From Flavobacterium limnophilum (GTDB lineage Bacteria > Bacteroidota > Bacteroidia > Flavobacteriales > Flavobacteriaceae), in the NCBI RefSeq assembly GCF_027111315.2, contig NZ_CP114289.2, forward strand, positions 2,790,001 through 2,854,000: a stretch of DNA of 64,000 bases, in the 5' to 3' direction. Positions 36,480-45,303 of this stretch are shown piece after piece; within the stretch, counting starts at the first letter, position 1, and the number at the start of each line of letters is the position of its first letter. The translations under genes were made by a program, and so were the position numbers. The notes below the pieces were generated by a model. It did not search any database and was not told the DNA's origin. It was given only the letters and a program-made list of their open reading frames with translations.

Positions 36480-37982
36480 CTAGACATGATGTGCATAGGT
36501 TTCTTTTTTTAACTGGGTTATGCTCAAGAATTTTTGATAGGCTTCATACCAAACTACAGGTTCTTGCGGAGTGAATTCATCCAATGGCACCGAATTGGCA
36601 ATAATCTGGCGCATTTCCTGTAACGAGCTTACGCAACCGGCAGCCTTGGCTTGAATCATGATGTTTCCGATGGCAGTGGCTTCTGAAGGTCCTGCAATTA
36701 CTGCAATTCCTGTGGCATTTGCCGTCCATTGATTCAATAAAGGGTTTTTTGATCCTCCGCCAATTACGTGCAATTTATCGATTGGGAATGGTGCCAAGTC
36801 TTTGAGTTTTCCCAACACATAATTGTATTTGAGCGAAAGACTTTCAAAAATGCAACGAACAAATTCGGCATGTGTGGAAGGCACGACTTGACCAGTTGAT
36901 CGACAATAATTGGCAATTGCAGTTGGCATGCAAATTGGATTGGCAAATGAAACGTGGTCAGGGTCGATAAGCGATTGAAAAGCAGGAACGGTAGCCGTCA
37001 TTTGAACCAGTTTTTCGTAGGCATAAGTGATGCCTTCGTTTTTCCAATCTTTCAAACATTGCTCCAATAACCACATTCCGGTGATGTTTTTCAAGAAACG
37101 GGTGGTTCCTTCAATTCCGCCTTCGTTGGTGAAGTTTAAGGCAAAAGTTTCTTCGTTTATAATGGGGTCTTTCACTTCAATACCCATCAAGGACCATGTT
37201 CCCGAACTTAGGTAAGCAAAATTTTCACTCAAAGCCGGAACCGCTGCCACCGCAGCAGCCGTATCGTGTCCTGCCACTGCAATCACGTTCACTTTACCCA
37301 ATTCACTTTCCAAGGCCAAATCCTCTTTAAGGGTACCTATCAAATGACCAGGCATCACGATTTCTCCCAGAATGGAAGGCGAAACTCCGGCATTTTCAAG
37401 CAATTCGGCCTCAAATTTCTTGGTTCGGGGATTCAAAATTTGGGAAGTGGATGCCACGGTATATTCCACAACTTTGTTTCCGGTAAGCATGTAAGCCAAT
37501 GCATCAGGAATGAACAACATGTCCTTGGCACTTTTAAGCAAAGAATTATTGGCTTGACTCAGGGCAAAAAGTTGGTACAAACTGTTAAAATTCATCACCT
37601 GGATTCCTGTCAGTTCATATACTTTTTCGCGCGAAATCAATTCGAAATATTTTTCCGGAATATCAATTGTATGCGGATCGCGATAAGCATACGGTGCGCC
37701 AAGAATCGAACCGTCTTCGGCAAGTAAAACAAAATCCACTCCCCAAGTATCGATGCCGATGGATGCGATTTCTACGCCTTCTCTTTTGGCAGCTACTAGT
37801 CCTTCTTTTAAACGTTCGAACAAAGAATAGATATTCCAATGGATATGGTTCCCGATTTGAAGTATTTGATTTGAAAAACGAGTAAGTTCCTTCATTTGAA
37901 GGCGACCGTTTTCAATGGTACCCAAAATGGTACGTCCGCTAGTTGCGCCAAGATCGAAAGCCAAGAATGATTTATTTTTCAT
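36480..37982 (-). CDS. rhaB: L-rhamnulokinase
   Basis: A 500-residue FGGY-family sugar kinase. The N-terminal phosphate-1 loop is FLAFDLGATSGRTILG, the substrate region is SIGIDTWGVDFVLL, and the C-terminal ATP domain has VAGHDTAAAVAAVPA, YLSSGTWSLMG and LHVIGGGSKNPLLNQWTANA. It phosphorylates L-rhamnulose to L-rhamnulose-1-phosphate. It is the first gene of the minus-strand rhamnose operon, followed by the aldolase after 55 bp. A promoter box lies about 90 bp upstream. Confidence 0.94.
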   Translation of the reverse strand: MKNKSFLAFDLGATSGRTILGTIENGRLQMKELTRFSNQILQIGNHIHWNIYSLFERLKEGLVAAKREGVEIASIGIDTWGVDFVLLAEDGSILGAPYAYRDPHTIDIPEKYFELISREKVYELTGIQVMNFNSLYQLFALSQANNSLLKSAKDMLFIPDALAYMLTGNKVVEYTVASTSQILNPRTKKFEAELLENAGVSPSILGEIVMPGHLIGTLKEDLALESELGKVNVIAVAGHDTAAAVAAVPALSENFAYLSSGTWSLMGIEVKDPIINEETFALNFTNEGGIEGTTRFLKNITGMWLLEQCLKDWKNEGITYAYEKLVQMTATVPAFQSLIDPDHVSFANPICMPTAIANYCRSTGQVVPSTHAEFVRCIFESLSLKYNYVLGKLKDLAPFPIDKLHVIGGGSKNPLLNQWTANATGIAVIAGPSEATAIGNIMIQAKAAGCVSSLQEMRQIIANSVPLDEFTPQEPVVWYEAYQKFLSITQLKKETYAHHV

Positions 37983-38069
37983 CCGAAAGTATTGTTTAGT
38001 CTAAAATAAAAGTTTAATCGATTATTATTTACTGGACTGTTTTTTTTCAGCTCAATGAATAACCTTCTA

Positions 38070-38097
38070 CAAATGTATTTTTTACACATGCAACCAA
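38070..38097 (-). promoter_or_regulatory. Promoter of the rhamnose operon
   Basis: On the minus strand TTG (38097-38095), a 17-nt spacer and TACATTTG (38077-38070) match the Bacteroidota consensus. They lie 88 nt upstream of the rhaB ATG. The operator of the AraC-type regulator was not identified. Confidence 0.55.
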
Positions 38098-38198
38098 TAA
38101 TACATTTTTGATATTTAAACTTGACTTTTTGACAAAATTCTAAATTTTAATACCTGATAATTATCATATTATCAATAAAAAGACAAATTCATCCGAAT

Positions 38199-38354
38199 AT
38201 GAAAACAACAGCCAAAGCCTGTCATTATTGTATTGGATGTTTAATTTTTTGCAGAAAAAAGATTTTAGATATCCCATTCTGGGTTTGTAGAATCAGTTGC
38301 GCCAAAAAGAAAAAACATAAAATATTGCTTTTAAATTCAGAAAAATTAATTTGA
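38199..38354 (+). CDS. Possible small cysteine-rich protein
   Basis: A 51-codon frame from ATG 38199. The N-terminal half carries Cys8, Cys11, Cys14 and Cys18, a C-x2-C-x2-C-x3-C spacing like that of ferredoxin iron-sulphur sites. Two more cysteines and a Lys-rich tail follow (CAKKKKHKILLLNS). No ribosome-binding site or promoter box is clear, and it lies in a gap of about 500 bp between rhaB and the YceI-like gene. The cysteine spacing could be chance, so the gene is uncertain. Confidence 0.25.
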   Translation: MKTTAKACHYCIGCLIFCRKKILDIPFWVCRISCAKKKKHKILLLNSEKLI

Positions 38355-38477
38355 AACCAGTTTCAAGAACGAGATTTAACTGGAATCGAAAAATTATTTA
38401 ACAAGGAAATTTTCTTAATAAAAAAGAGGAAATATCCGCAAAATAGTGTAACTTTAAATAGTTTAATATTTCTCGAC

Positions 38478-39017
38478 ATGAAAAAAATTACCTTGATTTT
38501 TTTATTGTTTTTTGCCAATATGGCATTGGCCCAAGAAAAAATGACTACCAATAAAGGAATCGTTAATTTTGAGGCTTCGGTGCCTTTATTTGAAGAAGTA
38601 AAAGCAAAAAATGAAAATGCAACTTGTGTCTTAAACCTAAAAAATGGAGAAATTTCGAGTACCGTTTTTATAAAATTTTTCCGCTTCAAGATTTCTTTGA
38701 TGGAAAAGCATTTCAACGAGAATTATATGGAAAGTGACCACTATCCGAAAGCCACTTTTAAAGGAAAAATCGAAGGTTTCAATCTTAATATAATTGGAAC
38801 TTCCCCAAAAGAATTCAACCTCAAAGGTATCTTGAAATTACACGGAAAATCCAAAAAAATCAACACAGTTGCCATCCTTAGAAAATCGAACAATGGACTG
38901 GAAATCATCACGAATTTCAACGTGAACACCAAGGATTTTAATATCAAAATCCCGGAAATATTGAGTATGAAAATAGCGGAAACCGTGAATATCAAAACAG
39001 CCTTTTGGGTAGAATGA
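38478..39017 (+). CDS. YceI-family secreted lipid-binding-like protein
   Basis: A 179-residue protein with a signal peptide (MKKITLIFLLFFANMALA). The mature domain is all-beta in pattern. NKGIVNFEASVPLFEEVKAK, MEKHFNENYMESDHYPKATF and KGILKLHGKSKKI match the YceI lipocalin-like family, which binds isoprenoid-type lipids in a beta barrel. The substrate is unknown. It converges on the TIGR01777 epimerase gene with only two bases between the stops. Its proximity to isoprenoid (carotenoid) genes 8 kb away is suggestive at most. Confidence 0.85.
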   Translation: MKKITLIFLLFFANMALAQEKMTTNKGIVNFEASVPLFEEVKAKNENATCVLNLKNGEISSTVFIKFFRFKISLMEKHFNENYMESDHYPKATFKGKIEGFNLNIIGTSPKEFNLKGILKLHGKSKKINTVAILRKSNNGLEIITNFNVNTKDFNIKIPEILSMKIAETVNIKTAFWVE

Positions 39018-39019
39018 AT

Positions 39020-39934
39020 CTATTTCCCAAGACAATCGCGAAGTGCCGTTTTTAAAGCTGTAAATTGGAATTTAAATCCCGTTTCTTGAATTTTCACAGA
39101 AGAAACCCTTCTTCCCGTCAGTAAAATTTGCGCCATTTCGCCCATTGCCATTTTTATCAAAAAAGCAGGAACATTGGGCAACCAAAGAGAATATCCATAG
39201 ATTTTTGCCAAGGTTTTTGAAAAAACAGTGTTGGTGGTATTGTCAAAAACAGCGGCATTGTAAGCTCCATTCATGGTATTATTGTTTAACGCTTCGAGAT
39301 AAATCGCACACAGATCATCAACATGAATCCAAGGCATATATTGTTTTCCGGAACCCAAAGCAGCACCCAGCCTGAACTTAAAAATGGGAGTTAATTTCTT
39401 CAAAAAACCATCTTCTTTACCCAGGACCAAACCCGTGCGAATTTTGACCACTCGAATTCCCAAACTTCCAATACTATCTGCGGCAGCTTCCCATTTCTGG
39501 CAGGTAGTTCCCAGGAAATCATTGGCCGGAGGCGTATTCTCATTACAAATTTCCGATCCGTTTATTGCTCCATAAATTCCAATACCCGAGGCCGAAACAA
39601 AGGCATCCAGTTTTTTATTGTTCTTTTTCAAAACGTCATAAATCAGCTGGATGGATTTTTCCCTGCTTTCAACAATGGCTTGTTTTCGTTTTGCCGTCCA
39701 TCGTTTATCGGCAATGCCTTCTCCCGCCAAATGAATGACGTAATCCGCATTTGCAACCGCATTTTCGTCAATATAATACTTGTCTACATCCCATTGATAA
39801 TAGCTGACATCTTCGGTGTTTTGCCTTTGGCTTCTACTTAAAATGGAAACAGAAAATCCATTTTCGACCAATAAATGAGTCAAATTCTTTCCTATAAATC
39901 CCGTTCCTCCACTTATTAATACATTCTTTTTCAT
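39020..39934 (-). CDS. TIGR01777-family NAD-dependent epimerase/dehydratase-like protein
   Basis: A 304-residue atypical SDR. The start at ATG 39934 gives MKKNVLISGGTGFIGKNLTH with the Rossmann motif GGTGFIG. A longer frame to 39967 adds residues that do not belong to the family. Other family features are NADYVIHLAGEGIADKRWTA and the C-terminal DUF1731-like tail (LLTGRRVSSVKIQETGFKFQ, FTALKTALRDCL). Function is unknown, though relatives occur beside light-responsive genes. It is divergent from the TetR-type gene, sharing a 119-bp upstream region. Confidence 0.9.
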   Translation of the reverse strand: MKKNVLISGGTGFIGKNLTHLLVENGFSVSILSRSQRQNTEDVSYYQWDVDKYYIDENAVANADYVIHLAGEGIADKRWTAKRKQAIVESREKSIQLIYDVLKKNNKKLDAFVSASGIGIYGAINGSEICNENTPPANDFLGTTCQKWEAAADSIGSLGIRVVKIRTGLVLGKEDGFLKKLTPIFKFRLGAALGSGKQYMPWIHVDDLCAIYLEALNNNTMNGAYNAAVFDNTTNTVFSKTLAKIYGYSLWLPNVPAFLIKMAMGEMAQILLTGRRVSSVKIQETGFKFQFTALKTALRDCLGK

Positions 39935-39984
39935 AAAAGCAAATTTAAGCTTTTTAATGACACTCAAAACATTAACGTTAAATT

Positions 39985-40028
39985 TTGTTTAACTTTTATT
40001 TAATATAGTTAAACATTGCATACATTTG
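39985..40028 (+). promoter_or_regulatory. Upstream region of the TetR-type gene with repeated TGTTTAAC words
   Basis: TTGTTTAAC (39985-39993) and its inverted form GTTAAACAT (40008-40016) precede the -7 box TACATTTG (40021-40028), 25 nt before the ATG. The same word occurs in the crtI promoter. No -33 TTG is at normal distance, which would suit an activator-dependent or repressed promoter. Confidence 0.4.
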
Positions 40029-40053
40029 TAATCTAATTTAAAATACTCGAATA

Positions 40054-40713
40054 ATGGCAACTAAAAAATCCGCAATTACAAAAGACAAAATAGTTTCAAT
40101 ATACATGCACTACAGATTGGAAAATAATGACAAGCCTAAATCAGTATATCTATTTGCCAAAACAAATGGTTTTGACGAAACTGAATTTTATTCCTTTTTT
40201 GGCACTCTGGAAAGCATCGAAAAAGAAATTTTCAAGATGTTCCTGGAAAAAACCGTTGAATTAATCAAAAAAGACCCAAGCCATGAAACTTATGACATGA
40301 AGAGCAAAATGCTGAGTTTCTACTTTACATTTTTCGAAATGCTGTCAGCCAACAGAAGTTATGTTGTCATGAGTTTGAAGGAACATCAAAACCAACTGAA
40401 AAACCTGATGCAACTTTCGAGCCTGAGAATCGGATTCAAAAATTACATCACCGATATAATCTCGGATGAAGTGCGAACACAGCACGAAAAATTTCAAAAT
40501 TTTCAAGAAAAAGCCATACAGGAAACGGCTTGGATTCAGTTTTTATTGACACTGAAATTCTGGTTAGAAGACGAATCACCCGCTTTTGAAAAAACAGACA
40601 TTTATATTGAAAAATCAGTGAAGGCAAGTTTCGAATTGATGAATATTGCGCCACTGGAAAGCCTAATCGATTTTGGAAAATTCATTTTCAAAGAAAAAAT
40701 ACACAACAAATAA
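40054..40713 (+). CDS. TetR-family regulator
   Basis: A 219-residue protein. The N-terminal 50 residues form a TetR-like helix-turn-helix (ITKDKIVSIYMHYRLE, SVYLFAKTNGFDETEFYSFF) and the rest is helical, as in TetR ligand-binding domains. It overlaps the following ABC1 kinase gene by one base (TAATG), so the two are translationally coupled. It heads a plus-strand run of six genes that ends opposite the photolyase/carotenoid operon. The ligand is not known. Confidence 0.8.
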   Translation: MATKKSAITKDKIVSIYMHYRLENNDKPKSVYLFAKTNGFDETEFYSFFGTLESIEKEIFKMFLEKTVELIKKDPSHETYDMKSKMLSFYFTFFEMLSANRSYVVMSLKEHQNQLKNLMQLSSLRIGFKNYITDIISDEVRTQHEKFQNFQEKAIQETAWIQFLLTLKFWLEDESPAFEKTDIYIEKSVKASFELMNIAPLESLIDFGKFIFKEKIHNK

Positions 40714-42017
40714 TGAAAACCATAGACTACATCCCTACTTCAAAAATAGAAAGAGCCTCAAAACTCGTTCAAACCGGTGCCAAAGTGGGCGTAAATTACC
40801 TGAAATATTACGGCGAAAAAATGGTCAACAGCGATTTAACCCGCGACAAGCTCAACGAAGACAATGCCGAAGACATTTATGACGGCCTCAAAAGCCTCAA
40901 AGGAAGCGCGCTGAAAGTTGCCCAAATGTTGAGTATGGACAAAAGCTTTTTGCCACAGGCTTATGTGGAGAAATTTTCGTTGTCGCAATTCTCCGTTCCG
41001 CCACTATCTGCGCCTTTGGTTTTGAAAACTTTCAAGGCCAATTTCGGCAAAACGCCTTATGAAATCTTCGACGAATTCAATGCCAATTCCGTTAATGCCG
41101 CCAGCATTGGGCAGGTTCATTTGGCGGTGAAAGACAACAAAAAACTGGCCGTGAAAATCCAATATCCCGGCGTAGCCAACAGTATTTCGTCAGACTTGGC
41201 ATTAGTAAAACCCATTGCCATCAGAATGTTCAACCTTCAAGGAAAAGATTCCGACAAATATTTCAAGGAAGTTGAAGACAAATTGATTGAGGAAACCAAC
41301 TATTTATTGGAACTGAAACAAAGCCAAGAAGTGGTTGAAGCCTGCCAAAAAATAGAAAATTTGGTTTTCCCACAGTATTATCCTCAATATTCATCGGAGA
41401 AAATCATCACGATGGATTGGATGACCGGCGTTCATTTGTCTGAATTCAAAAACACCAATCCTGAAATCGCCAACAAAATCGGTCAAGCGCTATGGGATTT
41501 CTATATGTATCAAATTCATATTTTAAGGAAAGTACACGCCGATCCGCATCCGGGAAATTTTTTGGTAAACCAACAAAACCAATTGGTAGCGCTCGATTTT
41601 GGCTGCATGAAACAAATTCCAAACGAGTTCTACATTCCGTATTTTGAATTGATTAATAAGGAAGTTATCGACAATAAAAAACTATTTGCTGCAAAATTAT
41701 TCGAATTAGAAATCCTTAGAGTGGACGATTCCAAAGAAGAAATTGAATATTTCACGCAAATGTTTTACGATTTATTGTCATTGTTTACCCAACCTTTTCA
41801 ATCGGAAACTTTCGATTTTTCGGATGAAGAATTTTTCGCAAACATAGCGCAATTGGGCGAACGCTTTTCGAAAGACACCAATCTCAAGAAAATGAACGGC
41901 AATCGAGGTTCAAAACATTTCATTTACATGAACCGCACTTTCTTTGGATTGTACAATTTGATGTTCGATTTGAAAGCGAAAATTGTGGTGAATGAATTTA
42001 AAAAATACCAAGATTGA
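40713..42017 (+). CDS. ABC1/UbiB-family atypical protein kinase
   Basis: A 434-residue protein of the ABC1 (AarF/UbiB/Coq8) family. LKGSALKVAQMLSM takes the place of the KxGQ motif (the Gly is Ala here). VNAASIGQVHLAV is the Ala-rich nucleotide loop, KLAVKIQYPGV carries the catalytic lysine, VHADPHPGNFLV the catalytic loop, and VALDFGCMK the metal-binding Asp. Family members support quinone and other isoprenoid-lipid pathways and are ATPases or kinases. The gene is coupled to the TetR-type gene upstream and to the DUF2805 gene downstream. Its target here is unknown. Confidence 0.92.
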   Translation: MKTIDYIPTSKIERASKLVQTGAKVGVNYLKYYGEKMVNSDLTRDKLNEDNAEDIYDGLKSLKGSALKVAQMLSMDKSFLPQAYVEKFSLSQFSVPPLSAPLVLKTFKANFGKTPYEIFDEFNANSVNAASIGQVHLAVKDNKKLAVKIQYPGVANSISSDLALVKPIAIRMFNLQGKDSDKYFKEVEDKLIEETNYLLELKQSQEVVEACQKIENLVFPQYYPQYSSEKIITMDWMTGVHLSEFKNTNPEIANKIGQALWDFYMYQIHILRKVHADPHPGNFLVNQQNQLVALDFGCMKQIPNEFYIPYFELINKEVIDNKKLFAAKLFELEILRVDDSKEEIEYFTQMFYDLLSLFTQPFQSETFDFSDEEFFANIAQLGERFSKDTNLKKMNGNRGSKHFIYMNRTFFGLYNLMFDLKAKIVVNEFKKYQD

Positions 42018-42292
42018 AAAAAGAATTCACCGACATTGAAAAAGACCGAATCATCGAAATGGCTTGGGAAGACCGAACCACATTTGATGCCATTTTGCTG
42101 CAATTTGGATTGAAAGAACAAGAAGTCATTGACCTTATGCGGATGGAAATGAAACCATCGAGTTTCAGAATGTGGCGCGAAAGAGTGCAAGGCCGGAAAA
42201 CAAAACACGAAAAACTCAGGGATTTCAGAGAAGGCAGATTCAAATGTACGAGGCAAAGACAAATCAACAACAACAAAATTTCTAAGCGATAG
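42014..42292 (+). CDS. TIGR03643/DUF2805 family small protein
   Basis: A 92-residue protein: MKKEFTDIEKDRIIEMAWED, then RTTFDAILLQFGLKEQEVID, LMRMEMKPSSFRMWRERVQG and a basic tail. This is a full match to the DUF2805 family in length and motif order. The start is a TTG that overlaps the TGA of the ABC1 kinase gene (TTGA). This leaves no room for a separate start and suggests coupled translation. Function is unknown; the basic, helical, HTH-like pattern hints at nucleic-acid binding. The family often sits near photolyase and LitR-type regulators. Confidence 0.88.
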   Translation: MKKEFTDIEKDRIIEMAWEDRTTFDAILLQFGLKEQEVIDLMRMEMKPSSFRMWRERVQGRKTKHEKLRDFREGRFKCTRQRQINNNKISKR

Positions 42293-42297
42293 AATTT

Positions 42298-42981
42298 ATG
42301 AAAAACATTGTAATCATTGGCGGCAGCAAAGGAATTGGAAATGCCATTTTGTTGCAACAATTGGAATCGAACCAAGTCCACAACATCAGCAGAAATGCTC
42401 CTGCTATTTCACATCCGAACCTGAAACATTATTCATTGGATGTATTGCAAGATGCACTTCCCGAAATAGAAAATATTGACGTTTTAATTTATTGTCCGGG
42501 TTCGATTAATTTGAAACCTATTGGCAGTTTGAGCATTGATGATTTCAGGAATGATTTTGAAATCAACGTTATTGGTGCGGTGAAAACCATCCAGAAATAT
42601 TTGCCAGTTTTGAAAAAAGGAACCAATCCATCCATCGTTTTGTTCAGCACGGTGGCGGCAAAACTCGGAATGCCTTTTCACGCCAGCATCGCCACCGCCA
42701 AAGCGGGAGTTGAAGGATTGGTAAAATCGCTTGGCGCCGAATTGGCTTCGGTGGTTCGGATTAATGCCATTGCTCCTACCATTACCGAAACTTCACTTTC
42801 GGCAACTATTTTGAGAAACGATCGAATGAAGGAAAACATGATGGAACGCCATCCGATGAAAAATTATTTAAAAGCAGAAGAAGTAGCAAGTATGGCCAAT
42901 TACCTGATTTCGGACCAAGCCAAATCTATCTCGGGACAAGTTTTCGAAATGGATTATGGCATAGTAACATTCAAATTATAG
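42298..42981 (+). CDS. SDR-family protein lacking the catalytic tyrosine
   Basis: A 227-residue SDR. It has the glycine motif GGSKGIG at about residues 8-14, and IVLFSTVAAKLGMPFH supplies the serine. The expected Tyr-x-x-x-Lys reads IATAK, so the tyrosine is replaced by isoleucine while the lysine remains. The C-terminus (SISGQVFEMDYGIVTFKL) is SDR-like. It lies five bases after the DUF2805 gene and 30 bp before folE, so it belongs to the same run. It might bind a nucleotide cofactor without classical catalysis, or use another acid. Confidence 0.88.
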   Translation: MKNIVIIGGSKGIGNAILLQQLESNQVHNISRNAPAISHPNLKHYSLDVLQDALPEIENIDVLIYCPGSINLKPIGSLSIDDFRNDFEINVIGAVKTIQKYLPVLKKGTNPSIVLFSTVAAKLGMPFHASIATAKAGVEGLVKSLGAELASVVRINAIAPTITETSLSATILRNDRMKENMMERHPMKNYLKAEEVASMANYLISDQAKSISGQVFEMDYGIVTFKL

Positions 42982-43011
42982 AAAAATAGCAGAAACATTA
43001 CCTAAACCAAA

Positions 43012-43623
43012 ATGATAAAAGAAATAAGAAGCTACGAAAAAGTGGAACAATACGACGAGGAAATAACCGAAGTATTGGCGGATAATTACCGAACAATCAT
43101 AGAAAATCTGGGAGAAGACGTCAACAGGGAAGGTCTGGAAAAAACGCCGGAAAGAGTCGCCAAAGCCATGCAATTCCTGACACACGGTTACGGATTGGAT
43201 CCCTTGGAAATATTGAAATCGGCCTTATTCACGGAAGAGCACAAGCAAATGATCGTGGTAAAAGACATCGAAGTGTATTCGATGTGCGAACACCACATGT
43301 TGCCGTTTTTTGGCAAAGCACACGTGGCTTATATTCCGAACGGGAAAATCGTTGGATTGAGCAAAATACCCCGAATTGTGGATGCCTTTGCCCGAAGAAT
43401 GCAAGTGCAGGAACGACTGACCGATCAAATAAAAAATTGTATTCAGGAAGCATTAAGTCCGCTTGGAGTCGCAGTCGTGATCGAAGCGCAACACATGTGC
43501 ATGCAAATGCGCGGCATCCAGAAACAGAATTCGGTAACTACGACTTCCTCTTTTACGGGTGCTTTCGAAAAAGACAAAACCAGAAAAGAATTTATTAGCT
43601 TAGTTTCCAATAAATTGAGCTAA
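43012..43623 (+). CDS. folE: GTP cyclohydrolase I
   Basis: A 203-residue FolE type I. Zinc ligands lie in [20 protein letters not shown] (Cys and His) and in [17 protein letters not shown] (Cys). The substrate-binding block [20 protein letters not shown] is intact. The enzyme makes dihydroneopterin triphosphate, the first step to tetrahydrofolate and other pterins. Photolyases can use a folate or deazaflavin antenna, so a folE beside photolyase genes fits a light-response cluster. It is in a plus-strand run between the SDR and DUF2867 genes, with a 22-bp gap to the latter. Confidence 0.95.
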   Translation: MIKEIRSYEKVEQYDEEITEVLADNYRTIIENLGEDVNREGLEKTPERVAKAMQFLTHGYGLDPLEILKSALFTEEHKQMIVVKDIEVYSMCEHHMLPFFGKAHVAYIPNGKIVGLSKIPRIVDAFARRMQVQERLTDQIKNCIQEALSPLGVAVVIEAQHMCMQMRGIQKQNSVTTTSSFTGAFEKDKTRKEFISLVSNKLS

Positions 43624-43645
43624 ATTTGATTCCTAAATCAAAACT

Positions 43646-45064
43646 ATGAAAATTCTCTTAACAGGCGCAACAGGTTATATCGGCAAGCGACTTTTGCCCA
43701 TTTTAGTGGCACAAGGTCATCAAGTAATTTGTTGCGTGAGAGACAAAAACAGGTTTTATTGTCCCGAAGAATTTCGGAAAAATGTATCAGTCATTGAGGT
43801 CGATTTTCTAAAAACAGAAACATTGACCGCTATTCCAACTGATATTGACGCAGCCTATTATTTGATTCATTCCATGTCAGGTTCCGATGACAATTATGAT
43901 GAACTGGAACGAGTTTCGGCAGAAAATTTTGTTCATAGAATTGACCAAACAACAGCAAAACACGTTATTTATTTGAGCGGCATCGTGAACGACAAATCAC
44001 TTTCGAAACATTTGTCCTCCAGAAAACAAGTAGAAGATATCTTGAATAATGGAAACTTTGCCATGACGACTTTGAGGGCTGGAATCATTGTCGGTTCGGG
44101 CAGTGCTTCGTTCGAAATAATCCGGGATTTGGTCAACAAACTTCCGGTCATGATCACTCCAAAATGGCTTAACACCAAATGCCAACCCATTGCCATCAAC
44201 GACGTTCTCGAATTTTTGTCAAAATCACTGTTGAATCCCGTTACTTACGGCAAAAGTTTCGACATTGGCGGTCCAGATATTCTAACGTATAAAGAAATGC
44301 TTTTGGGTTTTGCCAAAGCAAAAAAACTAAAAAGATGGATTTATACCGTTCCCATAATGACGCCGAAATTATCGTCCTATTGGTTGTATTTCGTCACCTC
44401 GACTTCTTATAAATTGGCATCGGCCTTGGTCAGCAGCATGAAGGTGGAAGTGGTTTGCAGAGACAACAAAATCAATGACTTGTTGGGAGTAAAACCAATG
44501 TCCTACGAACAAGCCTTATCCAGAGCCCTGATAAAAGTCAATGAAGACAAAGTGGCTTCCAGTTGGAAAGATTCCTTGGTGAGCGGGCGGTTTAGCAGCA
44601 ATATTTCCGCATTTCGAAAAGTCCCCAAGAAAGATTGTTTTATCGACCGGCGCAAAAAATCAATAGAAAACCGCGATTTCACCATCGACAGGATTTGGTC
44701 GATTGGCGGAGAAACCGGTTGGTATTATGGCGATTGGCTGTGGAGTTTACGCGGTTTCATCGACCAATTATTCGGTGGCGTGGGTTCCAGAAGAGGTCGA
44801 ACCAACAAACACGACATTCATTCAGGAGATGCATTGGATTTTTGGCGTGTTTTGTATGCCAACAAAGAGGAAGGAAAACTGGTTTTATATGCCGAAATGA
44901 AATTGCCCGGCGAAGCTTGGCTCGAATTCAAGATCATCAACAATACTTTATATCAATCGGCGACTTTTAGACCTAATGGTATTTGGGGTAAATTATATTG
45001 GTATTCCGTTTGGCCTTTCCACGGATTTATATTCCAGGGTATGCTGGATAAACTGATTCGGTAA
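43646..45064 (+). CDS. NAD(P)-binding/DUF2867 two-domain protein
   Basis: A 472-residue protein. The N-terminal atypical SDR domain (MKILLTGATGYIGKRLLPIL, then VDFLKTETL, HVIYLSGIVND, TTLRAGIIVGSGSASFEIIR) covers about residues 1-300. A C-terminal DUF2867 domain follows (GETGWYYGDWLWSLRGFIDQ, LGGVG-like FGGVGSRRGR, DALDFWRVLYA, AEMKLPGEAWLEFKI). The architecture is common in bacteria but the activity is unknown. It is the last gene of the plus-strand run from the TetR-type regulator. A palindromic element separates it from the convergent photolyase gene. Confidence 0.9.
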   Translation: MKILLTGATGYIGKRLLPILVAQGHQVICCVRDKNRFYCPEEFRKNVSVIEVDFLKTETLTAIPTDIDAAYYLIHSMSGSDDNYDELERVSAENFVHRIDQTTAKHVIYLSGIVNDKSLSKHLSSRKQVEDILNNGNFAMTTLRAGIIVGSGSASFEIIRDLVNKLPVMITPKWLNTKCQPIAINDVLEFLSKSLLNPVTYGKSFDIGGPDILTYKEMLLGFAKAKKLKRWIYTVPIMTPKLSSYWLYFVTSTSYKLASALVSSMKVEVVCRDNKINDLLGVKPMSYEQALSRALIKVNEDKVASSWKDSLVSGRFSSNISAFRKVPKKDCFIDRRKKSIENRDFTIDRIWSIGGETGWYYGDWLWSLRGFIDQLFGGVGSRRGRTNKHDIHSGDALDFWRVLYANKEEGKLVLYAEMKLPGEAWLEFKIINNTLYQSATFRPNGIWGKLYWYSVWPFHGFIFQGMLDKLIR

Positions 45065-45113
45065 TTTATAGCGTTTAGACTTTAGATTTACCATAAGTCA
45101 ATCTAACATCACG

Positions 45114-45252
45114 CGTCTGTTCGAGTATTTTATTAAAAAATGCGATAGCTTTTTTTATAAAATGTATCGAGAACCCTATCATCTGAAGCTTCTCGATACA
45201 ATTTTGAATAGTAAAGCTGCCGCATTACTATTCAAAATCACTCGAAGAGACG
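45114..45252 (+). repeat. Nested palindromic element, copy C
   Basis: It has the same design as copies A and B, with outer TTCGAGT / ACTCGAA, middle GCGATAGC / GCTGCCGC (imperfect here) and inner TGTATCGAGAA / TTCTCGATACA. The right half has the local pair ATTTTGAATAGT / ACTATTCAAAAT, in which the T-A pair of copy B is a G-C pair. It sits between the convergent ends of the DUF2867 and photolyase genes. Confidence 0.85.
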
Positions 45253-45303
45253 GAAATAGACGATGGTTATATTCTAGTAAAATAAAAAATAGATAGAATA
45301 GAA

